A stretch of 64,000 bases of DNA from Dendrophyllia cribrosa (lineage: Eukaryota > Cnidaria > Anthozoa > Scleractinia > Dendrophylliidae), in contig JAJLRJ010000010.1 in assembly GCA_024195265.1 (NCBI GenBank), positions 38,769,798-38,833,797 of the forward strand, read 5' to 3'. Positions 1-8,870 of this stretch are shown here, in pieces. A program made the translations under genes and the position numbers. Position 1 is the stretch's first letter. The number at the start of each line of letters is the position of its first letter. The notes below the pieces were generated by a model. It did no database searches. It was not told the DNA's origin and saw only the letters and a program-made list of their open reading frames with translations.

Positions 1-108
1 GATAAAAACATCAGCAAAAGACATACCGTCTTGTGAAGTTGTCGCACCATCATCGGTAGAGGTTGGCGCCATCTTGAAATGAATTGTTGAAAATGGCGCG
101 AAAGTGAG

Positions 109-215
109 TTGGAATGTTCACTTCCATATATGGATAGCTCCAACGGGAAATCATTTTTAATAGGTGAAGGTAGGGTACCGGTAGGGTAGGGATTAGGCAA
201 CTTCGCTCCCTACTA
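109..215 (+). repeat. Dispersed repeat, copy 1 (direct copy at 63909-64000)
   Basis: The stretch starting GAATGTTCACTTCCATATAT at 112 and running through GGCAACTTCGCTCCCTA recurs almost unchanged, in the same orientation, at 63911-64000. The main difference is a short insertion around 165-180 in this copy (GAAGGTAGGGTACCG), plus a few substitutions. The second copy is cut by the window end, so true element ends are unknown. It is an unnamed dispersed repeat, or one boundary of a very large duplication. Confidence 0.7.
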
Positions 216-279
216 CCCGAGTCGGGGTGCACCCGAGTGGTAAATAAATATGTGTCCTGCGCAGCGTTAATTGTAGTTA

Positions 280-450
280 CGTGAAAAAGTGTTAAGTTTA
301 ACGCTGTAAAAAGTGTTAAAAATGAAAATAGACGTTTCGGCAATGCTGCTCTCATCAATAGTAAAAATGTGGAGATGAAGGCAGCATTACCGAAACGTCC
401 AGTTTCATTTTTAACACTTTTTACAGCGTTAAACTTAACACTTTTTCATG
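280..450. mobile_element. Foldback element with ~70-bp arms
   Basis: Bases 280-349 are the reverse complement of 381-450 with only a few mismatches, around a ~30-bp spacer. Both arms carry GTGAAAAAGTGTTAAG and GACGTTTCGG motifs. The 12-mer ACCCGAGTGGTA occurs on both sides (about 231-242 and 452-463) and may be a duplication made at insertion, though it is not tight against the arms. Non-autonomous foldback MITE; superfamily not assigned. Confidence 0.7.
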
Positions 451-1358
451 TACCCGAGTGGTACCACACCCAGGGCACTCACCCAGGGAACCACACCATG
501 AAGTATATTTATCACGAAGACGACCTCGGGTGAGTTCTGATTTCATCATCGGATACGGTTCCGAGCCCTGGGTTTTTCCGCCAGGGCCAGGGCCCCCTTG
601 CGCTAGGACATTATGTGCAGTCTTACGCCAAGTACTAGCCGAAAATAATGGTTCCGCAGTGCGCGACGCAGTGCGCTTGAAATCCGCAATTTTTGGCCTG
701 AATCACAAGTTCAACATCAAATGTTAAAACCCTGAAGAATACTTAACTGCCTAAAAAGTTGAAATTGGAGAGCTCAAAGCCGATGAAATCTTCCTTTAAG
801 AATACATTTTGCGTATCTTTGTTTTATCTTTGATTCCTTCTGGTCGTCACCACAAGTTTCCTGTTGAATAGCAAAGCCGTCTGTCATGACCACAACTTTG
901 GGAGATTGAGTTCAATCTCAGCGACAGCAGTAACTGAGCCAAGGATGTTTAAGCTTTTTCAAGCACTATGGGAACCAACACCGTTACACGGTAAAGTAAA
1001 CTTTATTTCTTATTCCTGCGCATTAAGCTACATCTTTTATTGTACAAAATGTTTCTGGAATTGTAGAGAGTCCTGGCCCGGTTGTTCGAAAGCCGACTAA
1101 CGCTAATTCTAGATTAAAAGTTTACCGAGGATTTCATTTCTCTGTTAAAAAGTGTTTTCAAAAGGTCTTTTATAGTCAGTAGTGAAGACAAGTTTAAGTT
1201 AAAACTGAAGGGCAGAGAATTTTGTAAAATTCTGGATTCAAAATTGGGTTAGCTTAATCGTGCTTTGAACAACCCGGCCCTGGGCCAAATTTTGAAGCAC
1301 CAGAGCATTTTGTTCAAGAGTTTTATGCGAACGAGTAAAAAGTAAAAATGTATGGAGC
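451..1358. other. No recognised gene
   Basis: I see no gene with support here. Short open frames (458-727, 864-1100) have no recognisable motif and no splice context. The base composition resembles the flanking intergenic DNA. Confidence 0.5.
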
Positions 1359-1408
1359 GGCCATCTTGGTGTACTACAGCTGTACTTTGGTACACCAACA
1401 TGACGGCC
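1359..1408. repeat. Short imperfect inverted repeat
   Basis: GGCCATCTTGGTGTAC at 1359-1374 pairs with GTACACCAACATGACGGCC at 1390-1408. The same theme (CATATTGGTGTACCAAAATG) appears around 2975 and 3372, so this is probably a fragment of a dispersed repeat rather than a local regulatory hairpin. Confidence 0.5.
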
Positions 1409-1473
1409 AAACTTCAAAGTCATGATTACGCAAAAAATCTCATCACAAAATATTGGATTCACTATAAGTAATA

Positions 1474-1612
1474 GTAATTGGACTGAGTGGAGTACAATTC
1501 AGGGAGTAATGGGGCAAGTTATTTCAAATCGCCCGAGCACGTTGCCCATGGATGATTTGTAATTACGAGCACGATTACCCCTGAATTGTACGACATGGAA
1601 GTTCAATTACTA
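1474..1612. mobile_element. Foldback MITE
   Basis: Arms 1474-1510 and 1573-1612 are imperfect inverted copies that share GTACAATTCAGGG and a GTAATTG outer end. No transposase. The ends and TSD cannot be fixed from this copy alone. Confidence 0.55.
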
Positions 1613-1774
1613 CATGTATTTAATCGCATCAATAACAAAATTCGAGATTTAAAAGTCTATGTGGTCTTTTTTGTACTCAAAACGTTAAGGATATTTAATA
1701 TCAGTTTGAAAGTAAGAGGAAAAAAGGCAAAAAAGAACCCATTTAAGTGCAACTGATTGTTGTGCACGCAACGT

Positions 1775-1838
1775 AGGTGTCCAATTACAGCTATCCAATT
1801 ACAAAAAGTTGTACATTGGATAGCTGAAATTGGACACC
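1775..1838. repeat. Foldback repeat with ~25-bp arms
   Basis: GGTGTCCAATTACAGCTATC near 1776 pairs with GATAGCTGAAATTGGACACC ending at 1838, around a spacer of about 12 bases. It is short, imperfect and non-coding. Confidence 0.55.
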
Positions 1839-2162
1839 CACGTGACCGCATGCCAATTATGTAAGAAATAGGCGCGTGGACAACCAATCACAATCGAGAA
1901 TTTTGTTATTGATACGATTAGTTACATTATATTGGCTTATAAGTATCTATAATGCAAAAATAACTTTCAACTGGTTCAATTTTGTTTATTTTGAAGAGTG
2001 CGGGGAAACTGTGTTCAGCCACCTTAACTGCTCAGTTTATCCATGTGGACATGAAACTCCACCCTGGGTCGTGTGGGAATGGAAGTGATTTTGGCAAGAT
2101 TTCCATACAGCCCCAAACCCATTAATATCATGCATGTGCACATTTTAATTCTGTTTCATTAA

Positions 2163-2345
2163 CAGTTGAACCTCTACTAATGGCCACCTCTCTACAATGG
2201 CCACTTTTTTTTTGTCACGGCGGACAGTACATACATTCACTCTTGTTTTAACCTCTCTACAACGGCCACCTCTCCATAACAGCAATGGCCACTGAAGTGC
2301 GTCTTAACTGCCAAAATAACCTCTTCACAATGGCCACTTAATCAA
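2163..2345 (+). mobile_element. Left terminal region of a pogo/Tigger-like DNA transposon
   Basis: The terminus reads CAGTTGAACCTCTACTAATG and is followed by degenerate copies of CCTCTCTACAATGGCCAC at about 2190, 2253 and 2322. An inverted partner ending GAGGTTTGACTG lies at 7260-7379. CAGT-starting termini with CCTC...GGCCACC repeats are typical of pogo/Tigger members of Tc1/mariner, which use TA target sites. TA is clear on the right side (7380-7381) but is off by one on the left. The interval between the ends has been inflated by a duplication and two insertions. Confidence 0.6.
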
Positions 2346-2473
2346 CGACTGACGAACGGTGTTTTGGCATACATTAATAAAAGGTCGGGAAACCTGATTT
2401 GAACTGCGCTTCCTCAGGCTGTACAGTATCTTATTAATTGTGGCATGTGTTTAGGGCACGAACTCTGCATGAA

Positions 2474-2660
2474 CCAAAGTTACAGTCAGTGAAAGAAGCA
2501 TTAGCAGCTGCTGATGATGTAAGCTTCATTTGCCAAGTTTCATGGGAACGAAGAACTTGTCCAAGCGGTAAGCAAAGTAATCGCTTTGCTTAGTAAAATG
2601 TGTGAAAGCTCCCTCAAGCAGACAACCCTTGATAGCTACATTTCACGAAAGAGAAAATAA
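2474..2660 (+). pseudogene. pogo/Tigger-like transposase, C-terminal remnant with a frameshift
   Basis: Two overlapping frames form a coherent C-terminus. From 2474 one frame reads PKLQSVKEALAAADDV. From 2523 another reads ASFAKFHGNEELVQAVSKV, continues through KVIALLSKMCES and ends at TAA 2658-2660 with LKQTTLDSYISRKRK. One small indel separates them near 2520. The last residues contain QTTLDSYI, close to the PCNA-binding PIP box (Q-x-x-[ILM]-x-x-aromatic-aromatic). A PCNA-binding C-terminal motif is known from pogo transposase. The N-terminal helix-turn-helix and DDE domains are absent: only about 60 residues survive, close to the left TIR, so this is an internally deleted, non-autonomous copy. 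Assignment is by motif and context, without a homology search. Confidence 0.55.
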
Positions 2661-2869
2661 ACTGTCCAGGGTTTTCATTAAGAATTGTAGTAGCAGGAGA
2701 ATAGTGTAAAGTAACAGGAGAATATTATGAAAGAGCGAAGATAGCTACATATTGCCATCGAAATTTAGCCGGAGAATTCTCCGATCTCCGATGCCTAATG
2801 AACACCCTGACTGTCTGCAAACAATGTACAAACTGATGTACTTATTGGACCTAATACTTGCTTCGTTTT
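2661..2869. other. 3' flank of the transposase remnant
   Basis: AT-rich sequence downstream of the stop codon, containing GGAGAATTCTCCGATCTCC-like short palindromes near 2770. No open frame or known motif. Probably untranslated DNA of the pogo-like element. Confidence 0.4.
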
Positions 2870-3268
2870 GTTAACATTTTTGTTCTAAACACTTTGTTTC
2901 TGTTTTATTGGTATATAGATCGTTTTCACTCACGTGACAAAAATCTTGACAATTGTTGCTACCCACCATATTGGTGTACCAAAATGTAAACAAACTCCAG
3001 TCACGTCCTCTTAATTATACGGGTGCTGTGATCAATTGTTCGATGTGGACGCAAAAGCGGTCGAGATAGGGGTATTTATTTCGCTTGAGTACGTTCTGCA
3101 GTTATGAATCAAAGTAAGAAACCGACAAATTGCCGCAAGAGAGGCAATCACGATGGATTTCTGCTGTTAGTCGGGCGGAATTCTTACGGACGAGTCATTG
3201 AACGATAGTGTGTAAGCCATGCCAAATATTTTGTTTCTGGACAAGCGGCTATAACGGGGATAGATAAT
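2870..3268 (+). repeat. 399-bp tandem duplication, uninterrupted copy
   Basis: It starts GTTAACATTTTTGTTCTAAA and ends ...GATAGATAATGT. The same sequence restarts at 3269, giving a period of 399. This copy is uninterrupted and preserves the pre-insertion sites of the MITE (CCTCTTAATTATACGG, near 3007) and of the LINE (AAGAAACCGACAAATTGCC, near 3118). It is non-coding. Confidence 0.85.
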
Positions 3269-3412
3269 GTTAACATTTTTGTTGTAAACACTTTGTTTCT
3301 GTTTTATTGGTATATAGATCATTTTCAGTCACGTGACAAAAATCTTGACAATCGTTGCTACCCACCATATTGGTGTACCAAAATGTAAACAAACCCCAGT
3401 CGCGTCCTCTTA

Positions 3413-4098
3413 CAGTCAAAACCGGTCAAGCGTTCCTGCTAAGAATGAATTAATGAATTCATTATTGCAAATTTGATTTCATTACTCGTTTCAATAATCC
3501 GCTCTTCGAATAAATAATGCAAAATTCAAAATAAGCCTCGATTCAAAAATCGAATTTTGATTGGATTAATGAACAAAAGGTTTAGGCTTTATATCAATCG
3601 CAAATTGATATAAACTCGTGGTTATTTGGGAAAATTCGAGGAAGAAGTATAGCGAGAGCCATGTAATTGTTGATATTTTTTTGTATCTCCGAAAGCCTTC
3701 TCATACAGCGCTCCATAAATCTGATTTTTCCAATACAAGTGTTTCATTATAACAGCAAACTATAGCCATAATAGTTACCATGCACTAATGCTTGAAAAGA
3801 GGAAAAGTTTCCCAACAAAATGGATTATAAACCTACCTTTTCCTCACACGAGGAAGACGGAGATCTTGCCGCCATCTTTGTTGACAAGTCGCGGTCAACC
3901 TGGTGCTAAGTATTCCATATATAGCATAAACCTTTTGTTCATTAATCCAATCAAAATTCGATTTTTGAATCGAGGCCTATTTTGAATTTTGCATTATTTA
4001 TTCGAAGAGCGGATTATTGAAACGAGTAATGAAATCAAATTTGCAATAATGAATTCATTAATTCATTCTTGGCGGGAACGCTTGACCGGTTTTGACTG
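3413..4098. mobile_element. Tc1/mariner-type MITE, 686 bp, long TIRs, TA TSD
   Basis: It begins CAGTCAAAACCGGTCAAGCG and ends with the inverted form. The TIRs run about 175 bp (3413-3587 and 3924-4098) with roughly four mismatches. TA flanks both ends (3411-3412 and 4099-4100), and removing the element plus one TA restores the sequence of the unoccupied copy near 3007-3020. TA targeting with a CAGT terminus is characteristic of Tc1/mariner. The internal 330 bp has no transposase; a 65-codon frame at 3788-3985 runs into the right TIR and is not a gene. Confidence 0.9.
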
Positions 4099-4218
4099 TA
4101 ATTATACGGGTGCTGTGATCAATTGTTCGATGTGGATGCAAAAGCGATCGAGATAGGGGTATTTATTTCGCTTGAGTACGTTCTGCAGTTATGAATCAAA
4201 GTAAAAAACCGACAAAAG

Positions 4219-5550
4219 TTAGAAAAAGTTAAAAATTGCTTAAGCTGCTGGGAATACCGCCACTTAAGCCTTCTGGGGAAAATTGTTGTTTTAAAGAGTT
4301 TAATTGCCTCACAATTCGTTTATATTCTTTCTCCCCTACAAACAAACCACCGAGCAATAGATGAGATTAACAAGATTTTCTATAATTTCCTTTGGGATGG
4401 AAAGGGGGACAAAATCAAGCGAAACGTTATGATTAGTGATTATGAAAACGGAGGATTAAAGATGATTGACCTTAAGTCTTTTAATAAAGCGCTCAAATCA
4501 ACCTGGGTTAAAAAATACTTAGACAGAGACAATTATGGTAAATGGAAACTTTTTTTTGACTTTGAATTACAAGAGTATGGAGGACCTGACATTTTCAAAG
4601 GAAACCTTAATAAAAGTGATCCGTCTCGGTATATTAAAGTATCTGACGCCTTTACGTCTGAAATTTTGCAAATATGGTCAGAAATTAGTTTTGACGATAG
4701 CGTAAAATCTGTAAAACATTTTTTTTCGCTGAACCCCTGGCACAATTCTCTTATAAGGGTGGGGAATAAGCCAATATACTATAAATCATGGTCCACTAAA
4801 GGAATAAAAACAGTTGGACATCTTATGAAAGATGAGAACAGTTTTTTATCTTTCTCTAACTTCAAAGACCGCTTTGACATCAAAACAAACTTTCTTGTCT
4901 TTCAAGGTGTTGTATCTGCTATAAAAGCCCTTAGAAGAGACAAAGAAGACCAATTTGTAAATAACATAAACTATGTTAGTTTTGCCGATAATTTTATGAA
5001 AGCTAACAAAACTAACAGAATAGCTTACGAGAAACTTGTCAGCTTAAAACAGAGTTGCCCCAGTAAAAGCCAAAATAAGTGGATTATTGACTGCAATTTA
5101 CAATGCACTGATCTTATTAACTGGCAGGCTGTTTACAAACTACCTTTTCGCTGTACAAAAATATCCAAATTAATTATTTTCCAGTTTAAACTGCTTCATC
5201 AAAGACTAGCAACAAATGACTTTTTAAATAAAATTGGAATCAGGAATAATGATATTTGCACTTTCTGTAGTGGAGAGAAAGAAACACTTATTCATTTCTG
5301 GTACTGTAACGAAACGTCACTTTTCTGGCAGGGTTTTGGAAAATGGTTCTATGAAAAGTGTTCAACGACAAAAATTGATAATTTATCCTTGGCTATAATA
5401 CTAGGTCTGAGAACAGATATTCTTTCCCACACACAACAATATTTCTACTTTCTTGTTGCCAGATATTTTATCTGGACTTGTAAAATGCAAGAGAAAATCC
5501 CAAACATAGAAGGGTTTCCAAGTTTTCTGACATTGTTCAGCGGTTTTTGA
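4219..5550 (+). CDS. LINE ORF2 C-terminal half (RT thumb plus zf-RVT zinc knuckle)
   Basis: This is the 3' portion of a retrotransposon ORF2 (endonuclease-reverse transcriptase) that copies element RNA into genomic nicks. The frame is open without interruption from the truncation point to TGA 5548-5550, about 443 codons. The internal ATG at 4429 is not a true start. It opens with LSLLGKIVVLKSLIASQFVY, followed by NKIFYNFLWDGKGDKIKRN and ENGGLKMIDL, the conserved post-catalytic thumb segment of L1/Tx1-type elements. Near 5260 comes a cysteine/histidine knuckle, CTFCSGEKETLIHFWYC, then LFW, matching the zf-RVT domain at the ORF2 C-terminus. The catalytic YxDD motif and endonuclease are missing, so the copy cannot move itself. 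The unbroken frame over 1.3 kb suggests a young insertion. Confidence 0.88.
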   Translation, partial: LEKVKNCLSCWEYRHLSLLGKIVVLKSLIASQFVYILSPLQTNHRAIDEINKIFYNFLWDGKGDKIKRNVMISDYENGGLKMIDLKSFNKALKSTWVKKYLDRDNYGKWKLFFDFELQEYGGPDIFKGNLNKSDPSRYIKVSDAFTSEILQIWSEISFDDSVKSVKHFFSLNPWHNSLIRVGNKPIYYKSWSTKGIKTVGHLMKDENSFLSFSNFKDRFDIKTNFLVFQGVVSAIKALRRDKEDQFVNNINYVSFADNFMKANKTNRIAYEKLVSLKQSCPSKSQNKWIIDCNLQCTDLINWQAVYKLPFRCTKISKLIIFQFKLLHQRLATNDFLNKIGIRNNDICTFCSGEKETLIHFWYCNETSLFWQGFGKWFYEKCSTTKIDNLSLAIILGLRTDILSHTQQYFYFLVARYFIWTCKMQEKIPNIEGFPSFLTLFSGF

Positions 5551-5689
5551 AAAAATAAACAAATAAACAAACCTCTTCAAATCCTTAAATCCTTCATTGT
5601 AAAAGCAAGGTTTTTTATGAGCTTTAAAAGAAAAGACGAGTGGAACACTACAACTGGTCCTTTAAAATAAATTATTTAAGCTGACGATA

Positions 5690-5905
5690 TACAAGTAATG
5701 TAACCAGTGTCGTATTGTAAAAAGTGTAAGTACTGCATTATAAGTAGTGTGAGTATTGTATTGAGCATATTGTATATAAGTAGAGCATTGCATTGTAAGT
5801 AGTGTGAGGATTGTATTGTACGTGTTGTAAATAGAGTATCATATTGTAAGTAATGTATTCCTAAGCATTGCATTGTAAGTAGCGTAAATATTATATTATA
5901 TAATA
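5690..5905 (+). repeat. Tandem repeats in the LINE 3'UTR
   Basis: Degenerate units of about 28-40 bp built on ATTGTAAGTAGTGTGAGTAT repeat across the 3'UTR before the A-rich tail. The same motif occupies the end of the related LINE (33780-33925), so it is a family feature and not a local microsatellite. Confidence 0.75.
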
Positions 5906-6094
5906 ATAAAAGAAGAAAAAAAAAAAGAAACCGACAAATTGCCGCAAGAGAGGCGATCACGATGGATTTCTGCTGTTAGTCGGGCGGAATTCTTACGGAC
6001 GAGTCATTGAACGATAGTGTGTAAGCCATGCCAAATATTTTGTTTCTGGACAAGCGGCTATAACGAGGATAGATAATGTTGACTGGGTTTCATT

Positions 6095-6480
6095 AATACT
6101 CAGGAACGACAAAAAAAGAACAAGATGAAAGAAACGTCAAACGAGCATCACAGCGAGAACAGAGGGAGGAATCAAAAGGAACAAAATTGACAGCCAAAGC
6201 GATTGTAGCTGAAAAAATCGCAGCAAAGAAATGCGAACTAAATGAAACCGGAGGGCAAATGTCTGATATTGCGTTCGACAACGAATCTCCAAAAGCTAAA
6301 ACCAAAGCCCCCAAGAATATTTCATGCCTTGCTCTACTGAAATATTTCATAGTGTCACCTTTTCTTTTACGCAAATTCGACCAAAACATTCTCGGCTGTT
6401 GTTTGCACTGGTGCGATTTCCGTTTAGTTTATGGCTTCGATGCAGACCTAAAACTCCCTGATGAAGTCTACGATAGTTAA
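6095..6480 (+). CDS. Unidentified open segment, possible exon or transposase remnant
   Basis: A frame stays open for about 128 codons, from just after TAA 6092-6094 to TAA 6478-6480. A plausible acceptor, TTAATACTCAG, ends at 6100. The first half is strongly charged (KKEQDERNVKRASQREQREE, AKAIVAEKIAAKKCE, SPKAKTKAPKN), unlike random AT-rich DNA. The second half is cysteine- and aromatic-rich (LGCCLHWCDFRLVYGF) and may be read-through. It lies between the ends of the pogo-like transposon, so it could be a degraded piece of that element. No domain is recognised and there is no good donor site. Confidence 0.3.
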
Positions 6481-7259
6481 ACGAAGTGTGTAGGAGAAAT
6501 AAAGAACTTTTGCAGCTTATAGTTCGCAAGTGCTGCCCAGTAGTCTATCTTTCAAACTAATCTTTAAAAATTCTCCACTTGCATGTACACAACTTGTGTA
6601 CATGACTGAGTTTATCATTTAGTTTTGTCTATGCTTCTTGGTCAGTTCCAAATGAACACTAGCCGTATAATTTGAACAGGATTCTGCTTGCCCAGCCTTA
6701 CAGCCTAGGCAATGAGCAGACGAAACTGTTCCTTCTCTTTCCGTCATTGAGTCATTCATACGCTGGAAATTAGTCTCACCTTCGCTATAAAACAAACTTG
6801 TTTGCAGCAATGAATTGGCTTTGTAGTACGATAACTATAAATACGGACACTATTTTATTATAAGCTCCTAGTTCAGGCTTTGGAAAGCTTTAAACTGCTG
6901 GTGGGTGTAAAGGCTGTTGATTCAACTGTTTGAATCGGAGACAAGCAGTCCGGCTCAAAGAAATTTCAACATGGGATGGATTCTAATTGCCGAGATTTTC
7001 TCCAAATAACGCTGCAAATGGGAAAAGAACAAGTCAAACAAAGATTTTGCCCATACTTTGCTTCACATCCCGAAGTATTCATTTCTAAAATGCGACAACT
7101 GTAGATATGACTTGCATTTGCACGCTATTACTGCTATTATGCAATCGAAAGTGGTACACCCATATGGCGGTGGATCTGTCGTGACGTCACGTGAAAACAA
7201 TCTATTATTTTGGTTGTGTTATGTATTTAAACATGTATGCTATAAATAAGCATTTTTAC
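6481..7259. other. Interior of the pogo-like element, no gene seen
   Basis: AT-rich, with short frames only on both strands. GTGGTACACCCATATGGCGG near 7150 resembles the TTGGTGTACC motif in other local repeats. Nothing else recognisable. Confidence 0.4.
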
Positions 7260-7379
7260 TGAAATAAAATGTTGTACCCCCCTCCCCCCCATAAAATGGT
7301 GTTATATTAAACCCCTACCTCCCCATAATGGCAGCTTCCCTCTGTCCCCAAGGTGGCCGTTGTGGAGAGGTTTGACTGT
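7260..7379 (-). mobile_element. Right terminal region of the pogo/Tigger-like transposon
   Basis: Read on the minus strand, it starts CAGTCAAACCTCTCCACAAC and continues GGCCACC, the inverted counterpart of 2163. TA follows immediately at 7380-7381, as expected for a TA TSD. The inner part is C-rich (ACCCCCCTCCCCCCC). Confidence 0.55.
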
Positions 7380-7623
7380 AGTTCTAATGGCATTCTATTG
7401 TTTTGGCTTTTGTTTCAGTGTACATTGTATGCATTATACAGGGTTGGAAACTTACAGTTGGCAGCACTCTCCATTTGGGTAAGTGAATTTCAGAATTACA
7501 CCAAAAGATGTACAATATTTGTACTTACCCTAGAAGATTTGCCACTCTCCTGTGTGATACTATATTTTCTCGATTAAACGCTGGGCCCCGAATAAACTCC
7601 AGGTTCAAATTCTCAATTTTCAA

Positions 7624-7772
7624 ATTGCCCATAATACACTTTGTTTGCCCCCCAAATTTTGCATAAACTATTGTTTTGAAATGCTCTTGGGAATATGCAG
7701 TCCTCTCAAGAGCATTTGCAAACAATAGTTTATACAAAATTTGGGGGGCAAACAAAGTGTATTATGGACAAT
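7624..7772. mobile_element. Foldback MITE with 66-bp arms
   Basis: Arms 7624-7689 and 7707-7772 are near-perfect inverted copies (ATAATACACTTTGTTTGCCC versus GGGCAAACAAAGTGTATTAT) around a 17-base spacer. Only a few mismatches, so probably recent. It lies within the repeat cluster around it. Confidence 0.75.
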
Positions 7773-8438
7773 TCAAAAATACATGTAGAGAACAAATGCC
7801 GGGTCGTCAAGGTCGAGTTCTAAATTAAATGCTGGGGGGTGTTTATTAGAGGTACCGGCGTTTATTTAAGGTCTGGCATTTATTTGAGTTCAGTATTATG
7901 TAACTGATTGTTACCATCACTAACATGAAATAATGTAGTTTTAGGTGGAATAAACTGCAGCATCCATTCCACCTAACGATACGTTCCGTATGCTTTGTTT
8001 CCATAGAAATATTTTATTAATGGTTACACTACAGCCGCTTTCAACTGCTATTTTGTCAATGTGACTTTCAAGTAATCGAGATGTAAAGTTTGTCATCTTT
8101 AGCATCCTGGGGATCGCTCCATAGTTTATCTGTAGTTGATAGTTTTTTAGAAAAGTCCCAAGGTCAGGGAACATCAGTTGAATTTCTGGTTAAAACCTAA
8201 AATGTGATCATGAAAACTGATGAAAAATTACCCCTTTTAATAAATGCCGGGCCTCAAATAAACGCTAGGTCCAAGAGGCAGAGTTTTAAACAAACACACT
8301 TGGCGTTTAATCGAGAAAATACCTTACATGTAGTTTTTGACTTGCATATCACACTATACGTTCCTGGAACAACAAGTCCATCTTCAAGTTTTAAATAAGC
8401 CCCCGCTCTCTCTAGTAAGCCCTTTTTTATTAAGCTCA

Positions 8439-8459
8439 CCCCCCCCCCCCCCCCCCCCC
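8439..8459 (+). repeat. Poly-C tract (21 C)
   Basis: An uninterrupted run of 21 C, followed by a CCCCCTGGGGGGG palindrome near 8470. Homopolymers of this length are unstable and error-prone in assemblies. Confidence 0.9.
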
Positions 8460-8510
8460 TTCTCTAAAAGCCCCCTGGGGGGGTTAATAGAACGTTTACG
8501 GTATTCCAGG

Positions 8511-8870
8511 TTAAATTTCTTTTTCTTAGACTTTTACTTGGCTCGACCCCAATAGAAAACAAACCGAAAAAGCTCCCCTTTCCCCACCCTCACACGCACA
8601 TAAAGAAATAAATACTAAAAGAAAAATGGTCAGTCCTTCACTACAATCTTTAACCTTTGTTAGCCTGTGGTCTTCCTGAACATGAAATTCAAGCCTGCAA
8701 CTGTAATCATACATGTACATGAAAGTACAAACAGATGGCTGACTAAATCTGAAGAAAGCCACAATCAGGAAAAAAAGAATTGGTTAGTTAATTGTCATAA
8801 AGTTTCTCATGGTGTTCAGTTTCATGTATCAAGCAAATTTGAACATCATGCACTTTCAGTTTATATTATA
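8511..8870. other. No recognised gene
   Basis: Short frames only. A small CATGTACATG palindrome lies near 8710. Nothing supportable. Confidence 0.4.

Larger units (their letters stand above)
4217..5926 (+). mobile_element. L1/Tx1-like non-LTR retrotransposon, 5'-truncated
   Basis: A 1.7-kb insertion bounded by a TSD of about 11-14 bp: AAACCGACAAA at 4206-4216 and again at 5928-5938, matching the empty site near 3118. It ends in an A-rich tail (about 5908-5927). The 5' end falls inside the reverse transcriptase thumb region, the usual outcome of aborted target-primed reverse transcription. The 3'UTR carries tandem GTAAGTAGTGTGAGTATTG-type repeats. A related older copy lies at 32399-33955. Confidence 0.9.
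3269..6079 (+). repeat. 399-bp tandem duplication, second copy split by two insertions
   Basis: Three blocks (3269-3412, 4101-4216 and about 5938-6078) reassemble into one ~399-bp unit nearly identical to 2870-3268. The gaps are exactly a MITE (3413-4098) and a LINE (4217-5926). The duplication therefore predates both insertions. The two copies differ at only a handful of sites, such as ACTCACGTGAC versus AGTCACGTGAC. Confidence 0.85.
7573..8510. repeat. Cluster of related transposon-end-like motifs
   Basis: Variants of TAAACGCTGGGCC / TAAATGCCGGGCCTCAAATA recur at about 7575, 7820-7885 (both orientations) and 8240-8270, finishing near 8500 with AACGTTTACGGTATTCC. Such clusters usually mark subterminal repeats of old DNA transposons. 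Boundaries, TSD and superfamily cannot be resolved, and no transposase is present. Confidence 0.4.

Noticed and set aside
5676..5960. 94-codon minus-strand ORF over the LINE 3'UTR
   Set aside because: It is a shadow of the GTAAGTAGTG tandem repeats, with Leu/Phe/Thr-rich low complexity.
7573..8510. Full DNA transposon with TAAATGCCGGGCC-type ends
   Set aside because: The motif recurs in mixed orientations, but no consistent pair of termini or TSD could be defined, so it is reported only as a repeat cluster.
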